A stretch of 64,000 bases of DNA from Aradus depressus. Taxonomy: Eukaryota > Arthropoda > Insecta > Hemiptera > Aradidae. Both the position numbers and the translations under genes were made by a program. The DNA is taken from contig OY759218.1 in the NCBI GenBank assembly GCA_963662175.1, positions 51,529,427 through 51,593,426 of the forward strand, written 5' to 3'. Under the pieces are notes generated by a model that was not told the origin of the DNA, ran no database searches, and was given only the letters and a program-made list of their open reading frames with translations. Below are positions 35,501 to 44,691 of this stretch, one piece after another; position 1 is the stretch's first letter; the number at the start of each line of letters is the position of its first letter.

Positions 35501-36450
35501 ATCAATGAGGAACGTTTTGTGAAATTTTACCGTATCTTCGAGTAAGTGTAGTTGTGAATAAGTAATTGAATCATCTCAAAAATTCCAATCTTTCGACGAA
35601 TCAAAATAGTTATCTTATAGAAGACTTAATGCTCAATGAGGTCAGATTATTTATGAGGTTACACAATCGTGATTAACGAAAACATTTCTAAACTCTGAAA
35701 CCCTTCAAAATAGAGTGGGGGTTCCTTGTGTTCTTTGAGTGAGGAGAGTGTAGATCTCTATATATACTTAGCGCATATAAGTAATTTTTGAGTTTGTGAA
35801 ATAAAAGTGCCTTTTTAAAAAGACTCTCCGGTGTTTTCATAACTTAACTTATATGTATCTTGTTTTTCATTTAATGTCGCAAATTAAAGTGTGGGTATTC
35901 ATCACAAGCTGTAAATATTTATTTATACATTTGAATGGGAAAAAATGTACTTGCCCTCCATTAGAGTTGTAAACAAATTAATTTTATGTTTCAGAGTACG
36001 ATGGACAGTGGTGGCCAAAGGAATCATATAATTTATACTTTACCATCTACGAGCAAATTGAACTTCACCTCTAGAGTTATTAGACAAGTTTCTTCTCCGG
36101 GCGTTGTGAACCAGCCACGGCCCAGGCCTAGAATTTTGCTCGTGCCAAATTCCATCAGGATGCCAGTCAGGACAACTACTGCGCCTAGAGGTCACATTTT
36201 GAGCAGAATTCCTTGCTTCGTCCCTGTGTCCAATCCAAGGGCTAGCGCTGATTCCCGTGAAGATGTTACCCCGAGCAATCCAGTTGTACCTGCTCCACGT
36301 CAGAACACTCCTCCATCTGGGCCTCAGCCTCGAACTAATTCTCTTGTGATTCCAAGCCAGGTGTTACCAACCACACGTAATAATCAGGCAACTTTTTTTA
36401 TTTTTCATACTCCACAGACGCCACCATCTTCCTCAAATAGTCAGTCCTAA
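17513..36450 (+). CDS. ZMYND8/ZMYND11-family chromatin reader (PHD-bromo-PWWP-MYND), 16 exons
   Basis: Exons: 17513-17560, 18154-18332, 19364-19436, 20309-20489, 21026-21153, 25732-25850, 26402-26495, 26585-26704, 27694-29446, 30399-30535, 31732-31882, 32914-33110, 33540-33659, 33763-34119, 34824-35048, 35995-36450. All introns are GT-AG, phases match, and the sum is 4338 nt (1445 codons plus stop). Domains: PHD (Cys28, 31, 40, 43, His48, Cys51, 64, 67), bromodomain about 78-170, a Cys-containing linker, PWWP about 204-275, a long variable region, and a MYND finger about 1037-1071. Family members read acetylated and methylated histone H3 in the nucleus and recruit corepressors through MYND. 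Whether it is orthologous to ZMYND8 or ZMYND11 cannot be settled by eye. The start was chosen because the first ATG joins in phase to the PHD exon; an additional upstream exon cannot be excluded. Introns are heavily colonised by repeats. Confidence 0.93.
18154..18332 (+). CDS. Exon 2: PHD zinc finger
   Basis: It encodes YCWICHKIGKVFSC, then CSRVYHLRC and SWICDEC: the complete Cys4-His-Cys3 set of a PHD finger. The acceptor is ...ttttgtag and the donor aggtaact. It joins exon 3 in phase 2. Confidence 0.93.
18440..18870 (+). repeat. Repeat element with GGCCTC/GGCAAC minisatellite core, plus copy
   Basis: Short units of about 35-45 bp built on ggggcct...ggcaac (for example gggcctcagtggaggcaacg) occupy 18640-18860. 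Flanking sequence includes taccttgatacctggacgga. The same element occurs inverted at 26880-27300 in another intron of this gene. No ORF. Confidence 0.75.
19364..20489 (+). CDS. Exons 3-4: bromodomain
   Basis: Exon 3 (19364-19436) gives the first helix. Exon 4 (20309-20489) gives the ZA loop and helices, with PMDLDVYPDYYEKIVEPMDL and FLADVKYLLHNCAIYKP; the Asn of HNCAIY is at the acetyl-lysine-binding position. The 872-bp intron between them contains a degenerate ~70-bp tandem repeat at 19545-20050. Confidence 0.92.
19545..20050. repeat. Degenerate ~70-bp tandem repeat in intron 3
   Basis: Words like cgacttttgatgactccagc and ccagaacccctgaaactat recur about seven times with heavy drift. The open frame across 19636-19905 is incidental. 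The repeat lies inside the intron between exons 3 and 4. Confidence 0.65.
21535..21650. mobile_element. RTE/Penelope-type terminal fragment
   Basis: ttactagcaggttcacccgg resembles the common arthropod retroelement end tactagc...acccggc; inverted relatives lie at 2295-2340 and 24420-24460. Only this end is recognisable. Confidence 0.4.
21855..22445. repeat. Two direct ~125-bp repeats 458 bp apart
   Basis: 21855-21985 and 22315-22445 share cttagctgtatatac-like, attgttgttttatattttat and attattacattaacaaaaat words in the same order. They could be the ends of a small TRIM/LARD-type element or a local duplication. No coding sequence lies between. Confidence 0.6.
22542..23572 (+). mobile_element. 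Pogo/Tigger-like DNA transposon, internally deleted
   Basis: The right end (tacagtaaaattcggttata read inward) matches the left end (tacataaaatccttttataa) as a diverged terminal inverted repeat, with TA at the edges. Subterminal ataacgat repeats are present on both sides. Only the N-terminal part of the transposase remains. Confidence 0.7.
22998..23335 (+). pseudogene. Pogo transposase N-terminus (CENP-B-type HTH)
   Basis: MNSNKRRAFSIEEKVKIINR..., then SQSTISTIW, is a CENP-B N-terminal/Psq-like helix-turn-helix. After an A-run at 23184-23193 the frame shifts, and the second DNA-binding block follows (DLEDALLKWFKVQRSRNIPI). The DDE catalytic domain is absent. The element is dead and sits in intron 5 of the ZMYND-like gene. 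Confidence 0.8.
23750..24033 (+). mobile_element. tRNA-derived SINE, plus-strand copy (5' head incomplete)
   Basis: It begins at a box-B-like gtcgaaacccggccgagg and runs through aagcacgccgtccttcgg, acgttaagcgatggtccc, aggactcccgcagtag, gggctcatgtgac and gaagcccgggtatgagtcat. The same order is found on the minus strand at 40270-40515 and 51634-51896. Confidence 0.7.
24034..24470. repeat. Degenerate repeat with RTE-like end
   Basis: Words like gaacggatatttcatatgta and ctagctctaaaacggttgaa recall the satellite-like units at 1-400 and 61285-61730. It ends gggcattgccgggtaatcta, an inverted RTE/Penelope-type terminus. No coding sequence. Confidence 0.45.
24471..25731. other. AT-rich remainder of intron 5
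   Basis: I see no element, RNA gene or exon here. The open frame at 25232-25429 has no recognisable content. Confidence 0.5.
25732..26704 (+). CDS. Exons 6-8: PWWP domain
   Basis: Exon 6 gives LVWAKMRGYPYWPSKLIK, with the signature as YPYWP, and FFGDHK. Exon 7 continues SYVVPVSMVYLY, completing the aromatic cage region. Exon 8 is a helical tail (ECERHIEKLIATFG). The preceding intron (21154-25731, 4.6 kb) is the longest in the gene and contains the pogo relic and a SINE. Confidence 0.92.
26880..27300 (-). repeat. Inverted copy of the GGCCTC/GGCAAC minisatellite element
   Basis: In reverse complement it matches 18440-18870. Units here read gttgcctccccctgaggccc, ending with gtttgcctgctccagatag and cagacttccgtccagtaagg. 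The two copies flank exons 3-8 of the gene in opposite orientation. Confidence 0.75.
27694..29446 (+). CDS. Exon 9: 1.75-kb exon of degenerate ~35-residue repeats
   Basis: Residues about 315-898. Some 15 units share a pattern like NSEPKRR..FKR..N.DDSQ.NQEKQVD: a basic patch, then a DDSQ-like acidic/polar patch, then QEKQ. No fold is recognised; it looks disordered and highly charged. The acceptor is tttttcag at 27693 and the donor G|gttagt after 29446, which joins exon 10 in phase; reading on would hit a stop at 29449. The last part (PGSSNSRPISPIISVSPLP) is Ser/Pro-rich. Confidence 0.85.
29447..30398. other. Intron 9 with unclassified repeat sequence
   Basis: A G-run (29706-29719) is present, as is a ~190-bp segment at 29545-29660 with gctcgaaacgttcgtagac. 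I could not assign a transposon family. No exon was needed here: exon 9 joins exon 10 in frame across it. Confidence 0.4.
32914..33659 (+). CDS. Exons 12-13: MYND zinc finger
   Basis: Exon 12 ends with WCKRCYKEANFHCCDTNNYC and then SAKCQ; exon 13 begins RYDWSAHFRSC. Together they give the MYND cysteine/histidine set split by one intron. MYND fingers of this family bind PxLxP-type motifs in corepressors. Exon 13 carries a 15-bp in-frame tandem duplication (about 33587-33613) giving VQYRYVQYR, and the first copy ends in a strong donor-like CAG|GTATGT. Confidence 0.92.
34439..34641 (+). mobile_element. Foldback element with hammerhead-like motif (locus 2, intron 14)
   Basis: Arms at about 34458-34526 and 34557-34626 form an inverted repeat with few mismatches around a ~30-nt loop. 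The left end is itself palindromic (34443-34486). The right end runs into a complete hammerhead-like motif and then an AT-rich tail containing AATAAA. Unlike the other two loci, I could not define a target-site duplication. Confidence 0.6.
34602..34641 (+). ncRNA. Hammerhead-ribozyme-like motif (locus 2)
   Basis: Parts in order: stem I CCAC/GTGG; core CTGAAGA; an extra T; stem II GTCAGT/ACTGAC with TT loop; GAAA; 2-bp stem III (A-T, C-G) with TA loop; cleavage triplet GTC. All invariant hammerhead core positions are present (position 7 is naturally variable). The extra U between the core and stem II is the only deviation and is shared with the other two loci. It is the best-looking of the three. 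Confidence 0.55.
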
Positions 36451-36596
36451 AAAGGAAATTAAATATTATTCCGAAATTTGTAATATTTTATTCTTTTTAC
36501 TCGTTTCCTTTAACTGATTTGCTGTGGAAGGGGTTTTCATTAGTTCGGTCAAAATGTTATTACGATTAGATTTTGAGATTTTTATAATACATACTA
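36451..36596 (+). other. 3' UTR region of the ZMYND-like gene
   Basis: 146 bp separate the stop codon from the LINE insertion. The only polyadenylation-like word is ATTAAA near 36458; no AATAAA is seen. The natural transcript end may therefore lie inside or beyond the LINE. Confidence 0.4.
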
Positions 36597-39530
36597 CATG
36601 GAAGTAGAGCAGGGAGGAGCTGCATCCTCGCTCAGAGTATGAAGGGGATTCAGCTTAATCTCAATAGATGCGGGGTGGCGCAAGATCTCCTTGCGCAGGA
36701 AATTCGTGAAGCAGGTAAGGACGTAGCCCTTATCTGTGAACAAAACCGCGACCTGAGGGATGACAGCCGGTGGAGATCGGATCCCACCGGCAAGGCAGCG
36801 CTATGGGCTTGCGGGACTATGTCATTCGGGGCGACACCCTGCAGGCGTGGCAAGGGCTACGTCCACGGAGAGATAGCCGGAGTACACTTCTTCAGCTGCT
36901 ACTTCTCACCAAATGAGCCCCTAGACCTCTTTGAGGCGGGACTCTTGGAACTGGTGAGGGAGGCGCGCACGCTCAAGCCCCTAGTTATAGCAGGCGATTT
37001 CAATGCCTGGGCGATCGAGTGGGGCAGCAGGGGCACCAACCCAAGAGGGAAGGCTCTCTTGGAGGCTTTCGCCTTATTGGACTTGGTGCTGCTGAATGTG
37101 GGAAATGTCCCGACGTTCACGGGGATAGGTACGGGGTCCATCGTGGACCTTACCTTTGTCTCCCCTACCCTGTACAAGGGGGGTGGGGGCTGGAGAGTGG
37201 GTCAGGGGTACACCGCCAGCGACCATCAGGCGATCCTGTTCGAGGTGTACCCTGTCAAGAGACTCACTCGAAGAGGAGACAGAGGGTTAGGCTCACCCCA
37301 CTGGAACGTTAGGGACTTCCAGACGGACACCTTCAATCAGGCACTGGAGCTATGGCCGCCTGAGACTAACAGCGCCGGCGCAAGGAGGTCCAGAACATCG
37401 TGGAATGCCTCTTCCCCTGCAGCGGCGTGGCAACATTAGAGATGGATGAAGGCGGGCCAAACGACATCCCCCCTGTCATAAGAGAGGAAATTGAAAGAGC
37501 CTGTCGACACGTCGGTGCCAACAAGGCACCCGGGCTGGATAAAATCCCAAACCGAGCCCTGAAAGCAGCAATGAAGGCCAGGCCAACGGTCTTCGCTGAC
37601 GTGTACGATAAGTGTTTGAGAGCGGGGGTTTTCCCTGGTCGATGGAAAAGGCAACGTCTTGTCCTGATCCCGAAGCCGGGAAAGCCCCCAGGTGATCCCT
37701 CGGCATACAGACCCCTCTGCCTCCTTGATACAGCGGGGAAGGTGCTGGAAGGCATCATCCACGAGAGGTTGCGCGAGCATGTGGAGGCCGGCCTAACCGA
37801 CAATCAGTACGGGTTTCGACCAGGGAGGTCAACAACAGATGCAGTGGAAGAGGTGAAGAATCTGGTGTGTGCAGCAATAACCGGGACGCTAAGGAACCGG
37901 AAGCACTGCCTTATGGTCACGTTGGACATCAGCAATGCGTTCAACTCGGCTCGGTGGGACAAGATCTGGGAGAGCCTCTTACGGGACTTCAAGATCCCCA
38001 GGTACCTGATGAAGATCATCAGGAACTACCTAAGCGAGAGGATGCTGTTCGCGGACACCACTGACGGAACCAGGGAATTCAAGGTCACTACAGGAGTTCC
38101 ACAAGGGTCAGTCCTTGGCCCCACACTGTGGAACATCCTGTACAATGGCTTGCTGAGCCTGCCAATGCCAGAAGACCTTACCTTGGTGGCGTATGCTGAC
38201 GATGTAGGGATCGTCATAGTGGCTGATGATCTGGAAAACCTGGAACGCAAATTCCAGGCTGCCATGGAGCGGATACACCATTGGATGAGCTCTGTGGGCC
38301 TTTCCCTGGCCATCCACAAGACGGATGCAGTACTCTTCACCGGGAGGAAGGCCAGAACCAACATGTCACTGACCTTCCAGGGTTATACCATCGAGACCCA
38401 ACCGGCAATCAGATACCTGGGAGTAATGCTGGATCAGAGGCTCACTTTTAGGGAGCACCTCAGATACGTGGGAGCGAAGGCCGCCAGGACATCGGCGGCG
38501 ATTTCGAGAATTCTGCCCAACGTCGGTGGCCCTAGGCAGAGCAGGAGAAGACTGCTGGCAGGAGTCAGCACATCCATCCTTCTGCACGGGGCCCCGACAT
38601 GGGCAGATGCAACGAGGATTCCCTCATACCTGAGGCTGATCGCCCCCGCTCACAGGCGAAGCGCACTGAGAGTCGCATGCGCCTACCGAACAGTTTCTGG
38701 CGACGCTGCCTATGTAATTGCTGGGCTGCCCCCCTACTGGCACCTACTGGCACGGGAGCGTACGCGACACTTCAAAAGGAAACAAGACCCGGTTCAGGTG
38801 GAAGAGGTGGTGCAGCGCTTCGACCGCAGGGGAAACCGGGTCTTCTATCAGGACGCGGGGGCCAGCCCTGGTCCAGCAGAGCCAGAGAGGGCCAGGACAA
38901 TTAGGGAGTGGCAGGAAGAATGGGACAAGTCCACAAAGGGACGGTGGACCCATCGGCTCATCCCTCGAGTCGAGCCTTGGCTCACCGGGAAGCATGGGGA
39001 GGTGAATTACCACCTCACCCAGGTACTCACGAGACACGGTGGGTTCCGGGGGTACCTCCACAAAATCGGGGCAGCAACAACACCAGACTGCCCCGCGTGC
39101 CTTGGTGAAACGGAGTCGGCGGAGCATGTCCTCCTCAAATGCCTCAGATTTGAGGAGGGAAGGAAAAATCTGGAGTGGAGCATGGGCGCCCCACTGACTG
39201 CTACCAGTTACGTGGACGCTATGCTGCGCTCCCAGGAGTCGTGGGATGAAGGCTGCGATTTTGCAGCGCTCATCATGGGCGGGTTGGCCCTCCAGGAGAG
39301 GGCTGACAAGGAACAGTAGCGGCAATAAAACAGAAGAAGGGGCGTTACCAGCCACCCTTCCTCCCTTCCGCGAAGTAATGACAGACCGTCAGTTCCGCGG
39401 AAGGGAATCAGGATCGGCAAGGAGGGGGTTTTAGTGGGTATGGTGAATCGTCTCGAGTCCCACACTATCCAGGGCTACCTTCCCTGGATGTGCGTCACAG
39501 CATTTCCCCCTCCAATGCAAAAAAAAAAAA
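36597..39530 (+). mobile_element. R1-like LINE (C) with 11-bp TSD and poly(A)
   Basis: aatacatacta at 36586-36596 recurs at 39531-39541, directly after an A-run (about 39518-39530). The insertion starts with the last codons of ORF1, whose TGA overlaps the ORF2 ATG (ATGA at 36639-36642). It is thus 5'-truncated by loss of nearly all of ORF1. The 3' UTR (39320-39517) contains tccgcggaa-type palindromic words. Confidence 0.9.
36639..39319 (+). pseudogene. LINE C ORF2: APE endonuclease, RT and zinc finger
   Basis: The endonuclease (36639-about 37345) has LNLNRCGVAQD, AGDFNAWAIEWGS, IVDLTFVSP and ASDHQAILFEV, that is, all its main catalytic blocks. The RT continues in another frame (37400-39319) with NKAPGLDKIPNRALK, QYGFRPGRSTTDAVE, TLDISNAFNSARWD, GVPQGSVLGPTLWNILYNGL and YADDVGI, and a C-terminal CPACLGETESAEHVLLKC finger. 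The usual linker between the two is missing, so a deletion near 37345-37400 shifts the frame. The RT half alone is intact for 639 codons. It differs from LINEs A and B in sequence but belongs to the same R1-like group. Confidence 0.92.
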
Positions 39531-39548
39531 AATACATACTATTATTAT

Positions 39549-40165
39549 ATGTTATTTATGTATTCGTTGAGAAAAATGGCGCCCTTTGAAAACTGCTATT
39601 TATTTGTTTGTTTTACCATATGTTTTTCTTGAAACAATTTTTTTACGAATTTTTAGAGTTTAAGAAAATGAGGAGGGTTGTATGAAAAAAAAATTAGAAA
39701 ACAGTTTAATGTAAAAACAAAAAAAAAAAAGTTCTTCTAAAAAAATAAATAATAAATACAGATTTGCTGTGGAACACACAAACAGACATGAAAATTAGAA
39801 ACCACTTGTCTGATCTTTATTTAACCTGGAACGAATAAAAATTAACTGTTATTATATGAGTGTTACGTATTTATGTCTGATATGTATATGTTATTTTTGT
39901 ATTGTGTTATTATATAATACATAAATATTACTTTATATATAATACTATTACTTATTATATAATACATATATGTTATTTATGTATTATTTGAGAAAAATCG
40001 CGCCCTTTGAAAACTGTTATTTATTTTTTTGTTTTACCATATATTTTTCCTTAAAACAAATTTTTTACGAATTTTTAGTGTGTATGAAAACAAAATTAGA
40101 AAACAGTTTAATGTAAAAACAAAAAAAATAAATGTTCTACTAAAAAAATTAAAAATAAAAAGTAC
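39549..40165. repeat. Direct duplication, ~200-bp units offset by ~420 bp
   Basis: gagaaaaatggcgccctttg near 39570 and gagaaaaatcgcgccctttg near 39990 start two stretches that agree through ttttaccatat, ttttttacgaatttttag and gaaaacagtttaatgtaaaa. AT-rich sequence lies between. No ORF. Confidence 0.75.
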
Positions 40166-40269
40166 TAAAAATTTTTGTAGATATTAGAATACCTTATGCT
40201 TTCTCCTCTTCCTAGTTTGACAGCCTCCAACCTTCTAATGCTCCCCTGTCCTACAAACTCGAAGGCAGT

Positions 40270-40515
40270 TATTGTGACTCATGCCCGGACTTTAACTATG
40301 AGGACATATCTGGTGGTGAGCCCGACTTTACTGTGGAAGTTTTAAATGTTGCCTAACCCACTTTAATGAGTACCTGACGTTTAACGTCCCATCCAAAGGA
40401 CGGCGTGCTTTTGGTTTTTTCCCCTCATGATAAAAAATCGAATGACCTCACCCGGGTTTCAAATTCGCGATCTCGAGCTCAGGGTAGCACGCTACCGGTG
40501 CCTTCTCGAAGGTGT
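40270..40515 (-). mobile_element. tRNA-derived SINE, minus-strand copy with tRNA-like head
   Basis: On the minus strand it begins with ggtagcgtgctaccctgagc, then tcgagatcgcg and a box-B-like gaatttgaaacccgg. Body words follow: gcacgccgtcctttgga, gggacgttaaacgtc, gtcgggctcaccacc and cccgggcatgagtcac. The head gives the best tRNA-like box A and box B of the three copies. Confidence 0.7.
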
Positions 40516-40722
40516 CTGGTGCATGAATAGAGAAAAGAAACTCATCTGAAAACAGAATATTTATTCATTCATTCTCTGTTCAATCATGTGGTTCCCTCGC
40601 AACCTGAAGACCGGTTCGACAGTTCTATGGTCCCACGACTGTTCTTCGACATGACTCAGCACTTACATTCACATTTCGTAAACATAAAACAAAAATGCAG
40701 TTTATATATATTTATATAAGAT

Positions 40723-40753
<31 letters not shown>

Positions 40754-43224
40754 ATCTTAAAGGATTTTAATATTAAATCAAAATACAGGGATCGCATCAG
40801 ACAGACATTTACCTAAAATTAAATTTAGCCAGATTGCTTTGATAGTATTTCAGAACAAAGTCTAATGAAACGGAAAGTAGTCTTTATTTTTGGACATACG
40901 TCCCCTAAAAATAATAATAAGAAATAAAAGTATGCGTATGTATAAATAATACGAATAAGTATCAACCAATTGGGAAAGAAAAGTCATGGATTTTCGAGGA
41001 CAGTTGACTTTTATCAGGTTGTTATATTTGTTCCACAAAGACAGTATCCGGTTTTTACTAATGACAGATGCCGAGGCACTTCCACGCACTCCGAAATGCC
41101 AAAAGTCCATGAATACCCGCCAATGTACTTACCCAGAACAAATTAATTAACTTTTCGCTCCCCCTCCCCCCTCCACTACCAGATGACCGTTCGCTCTAAT
41201 ATACAACAGTTGACTTGCATAGGGGCTCCTAAATCCTTATACTGAATTTTGTGTCGATAAATTCATTACATCGGCAGTTATTAGGGTTTTCGAATTGAAC
41301 TAAACCCTCCCTTCCTTCCAGCTGATATCGCTGAACGTTATTACGTGTCGTCCTTATGGGATTTTGAATTCACATATGAAATTTTGTGTCAATACATTTT
41401 TACAACGGCAGTTATTCGAGTTTTTGGGTTAAGCCACTCCCTAATCCCCCTTCTCATTAGGTATTTGATTAAAAAAGTGTGGTCTTTTGGGGTTTTGAGC
41501 ATACATATAAAATTTCGTGTCGATACATTCATTATATCTTCAATTATTCCAGTTTTTATGTTAAGCCTCCCCCCCTAACCCCTCTTTCCTTTCATAAGAG
41601 TTGTAGAGCGTTAAATTCTGCGTAAAATGAGTACCAATTTGATATATTTTGTTTTGGTCGCAACCTAGCAGCCGACGCTCACCTCGGCGGAGGAGGAAAA
41701 CCTAGGATAGTGATATTGGGACATAACTGAAGAGATTAAAACGATAAAACATTTGCCATGAATTATTTCCGAATTACCTTATTTTTTCCTCCCCAGCAAC
41801 TGGCCTATTTGGTTTTACTAGAAAAGAATTTTGAAACCATGACCTGGCAACACTGATATTGGTCCCTCTCATTGTATTATGGAATCTTTTCTTTCATTCA
41901 AAAAATTAAATTTTTACAAAATGGATAGTTGGTATTAAATGAATGAGTGAGTATTAAAGAAGAACTTAAAAATACATCTGCAATTGGATAGATAAAAAGA
42001 TAAGCAATGCATTTGGTTCTATTTTGAGGTATTATCTCCAGACTTGATTCGCCTCTCAAAGTAAATACTTTACTTAGAGTCATTATAAGAATTTCAAACA
42101 TCATTTCATATAAGCTTATGAACAAACCCTTTCGACACTGAATTATTTGAAATTTGTTATTTGTAATTGAAATATTTTGAAAAGTACTACATAAATAAAA
42201 CTTGGTTTTAGTTATTCTTGGATGTAGTATTTGAAGGAATTGCGTACCTACATATGCATTATGTCAATAATTATTATTTTGAGTCAAGGAACACACCACC
42301 AAAATTTTGTTTACCTTAAATCCGATCATCTTATTTTATTGAATTAGACATTAAATAAATTTTTCAATCAGTTAAGATTTCAGAGAACATTGATAATTTT
42401 GTATGATATTCTTATAAGGAGGAAATTAATATTTCAATTTCAGCTTAAGATAATAATTATTGTTTTATTCAACTGTTAAATTATGAAAACATAACGTCAT
42501 CTAGCAGGAATTTTCAACGTAAACAATTTTTTAAATATAAATCATTCACATTTTTATTAAGATTATATAATTTTTAAGATAATTTTATCATTTATTAATG
42601 AAAAATAATAATATTATTTACGACTATTGAAGCAATATTTGATTGAAGTGTTTGATTAAATAGAAAATTTATGGAAAGAGGGGGGCTCAATTAGTGACAT
42701 AAGGTGTCTCACCAATTATTCAAGATAGAATATTCTCAGTATCTAATATAATTTTGATAATTTTATCACTTTTTTGTGTACTATTAAGTTTTTTTTTATA
42801 TTAAAAAGTTAATAGGTTCTAATTCTAGATTGTATAAGTCGTGGGTTTGTGTGAGTTTGGATCAGCTGAGACATGTCAATCCACCAACAACGACAACACA
42901 TCTAATCAGAATGTTGTTGGACGATATTATATTTGAAATTTATCGTAATCCTTGTAAAAAACGTTTGGTATTTTAAAAAAGAACATATTCATTAAAAAAA
43001 AAAAATACTATAAAGTACAATGTTTCAATACTGCTGCTATATAGTTCTCGAGAGGTGTGTGTTGTGTCTTAATAAATTAGGTTCCTAAAAAGCAATATGA
43101 ATTTTGAACTTAAATCGTGAATGTAAGTATTACTTCTTGAATATGATTACTCTTGTAGACATGGTAAAAATAGTTTTAAAATGTAATATCGGAAATTTGG
43201 TTTCTATTCATGCAGGTTTCCTTA
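40516..43224. other. Intergenic AT-rich DNA with degenerate tandem repeats
   Basis: At 41237-41640 a ~130-bp unit (ttttgtgtcgataaattcat, then ggcagttattagggtttt, then a C-rich block) repeats about three times. A (TA)n run lies at 40719-40754. Nothing coding is recognised. Confidence 0.5.
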
Positions 43225-44366
43225 AAGAAAAATAGAACGGTAGAAATGTAATATTTTTAAAAATTGCTGATTAGAAGTTTTTTCAAAGTATCAATTAGTG
43301 TTAGAGTGTAGTGAAGTTTTACTTGACAAAGTTCCTCACATTTGATTATACACTTGTATAATTGTTTATTCTACGCTCGTAAATTGTACAATTGCCAGCT
43401 TCAATTATTTGACTAGGGACTAATGAATCGGATGATTTTTCTAAGAGATATTGAGATTGCTGAATAGAAAATACTTGTTATAGAGTTTTCATTCGTTATT
43501 TTTAAGTTTCAGTCGGCGTGAATATTTCTTGGCTAAGAAAAGAATGTTTTATTTTGGGGGCGGGGCGAACTCTTAACAAGATTTTACATACCTCTAAAAG
43601 TCAATATGGCAAAATTGCATTTAATTATTTTGTAAAAACTTATCCATGATTTAAAACTAGTTTACTTATTTTTAAAAAAATCAGTATTTTAGAGTTAGAC
43701 CTCCATTTGTGTCTGTATTTTTCATCTGGAATACATAATTCAATTATGTATTTATATTCCTATTAAATATTATCTTAGTTAATCAAAATGTTTTATAAAT
43801 ATTTTTTTTCTAGTACCTAATCTAATGGCTTTCTATGTATTTATTATTCATTGTTATCCGGTTTGATAATTAATTTCTCCAAGTTTAGTGGAGATTTGTA
43901 TATCGATGCGTTTTGGAAACTACTGCATAAGGACTCACTAATGCACCTCCATTTTTCACAATTTATACAAGGTGTATGGTATACAAGGTTCTGTACACAT
44001 AAAAACGATGTTTTTCCGGATCAGGCTAGGAGAGAGCAGTCGTCCAATTCTCTTGTATAACATCTAGCTAGTTACTGTACGTAATCTATATGTATACAAC
44101 TACCATCGGAAATAGAAAAGTCGATAATTTGGTTTTTTAAATGTTTTTTGTCTGCTTTGTATAATAATCGAAAATAAGATCAGCTACAAGAAAAATCATC
44201 CGATTCATTAGTCCTTAGTCAAATAATTGAAGCTGACAATTGTACAATTTATGAGCGTAGAATAAACAATTATACAAGTGTATAATAAAATGTGTGGAAC
44301 TTTGTCAAGTCAAACTTCACTACACTCTAACACTAATTGATACTTTGAAAAAACTTCTAATCAGCA

Positions 44367-44638
44367 TTAGAGATGTTTTCGCCAGAGATCTTGTGGAAGT
44401 TCATTGTGAATACTAATGAATAAAAAACTTAGAACGAGTCAAAAAATTACACTTTATTTATATGAAAAGCACAATATATTTCGCTCGTTAGAGCATTCTC
44501 AAGTGTACAGACAGATACAGTCATAAGTCTGTATCTGTCTGTACACTTGATAATGCTCTAACGAGCGAAATATATTGTGTTTTTCATATAAATAAAGTGG
44601 AATTTTTTGACTCGTTCTAAGTTTTTTATTCATTAGTA
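44367..44638 (+). mobile_element. Foldback insertion with 12-bp TSD and hammerhead-like motif (locus 3)
   Basis: ttctaatcagca at 44355-44366 recurs at 44639-44650. The 272-bp insertion has a ~42-nt head containing ccagagatcttgtgg, then inverted arms (about 44408-44515 and 44525-44636) around a short loop. Size, TSD length, head sequence and motif layout match the 7144-7416 insertion, so both belong to one mobile family. It sits inside the right arm of the 43225-44691 element and is therefore younger. Confidence 0.78.
44543..44580 (+). ncRNA. Hammerhead-ribozyme-like motif (locus 3, variant core)
   Basis: Parts in order: stem I ACAC/GTGT; core TTGATAA; an extra T; stem II GCTC/GAGC with TAAC loop; GAAA; 2-bp stem III (A-T, T-A) with AT loop; triplet ATT. 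Core positions 3 and 8 are U and A instead of C and G; these two bases pair in the hammerhead fold, so the change keeps a pair. The left arm's minus-strand copy has the same 3U/8A pair. Activity is less certain than at loci 1 and 2. Confidence 0.4.
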
Positions 44639-44691
44639 TTCTAATCAGCAATTTTTAAAAATATTACATTTCTACCGTTCTATTTTTCTTT

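Larger units (their letters stand above)
43225..44691. mobile_element. Element with ~217-bp inverted arms, interrupted on the right
   Basis: The left arm 43225-43441 matches the reverse complement of 44189-44366 plus 44651-44691, with aaagaaaaatagaacggtag at the outer end. The right arm is split by a 272-bp foldback insertion (44367-44638). The ~750-bp centre has no recognisable protein. Long inverted ends suggest a DNA transposon of unknown family; the flanks share at most a short CCTT-like duplication. Confidence 0.7.

Noticed and set aside
38744..39355. Long minus-strand open frame in LINE C
   Set aside because: Antisense shadow of the GC-rich RT coding strand.
40719..40754. Possible promoter in the (TA)n run
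   Set aside because: Simple repeat with no associated gene start.
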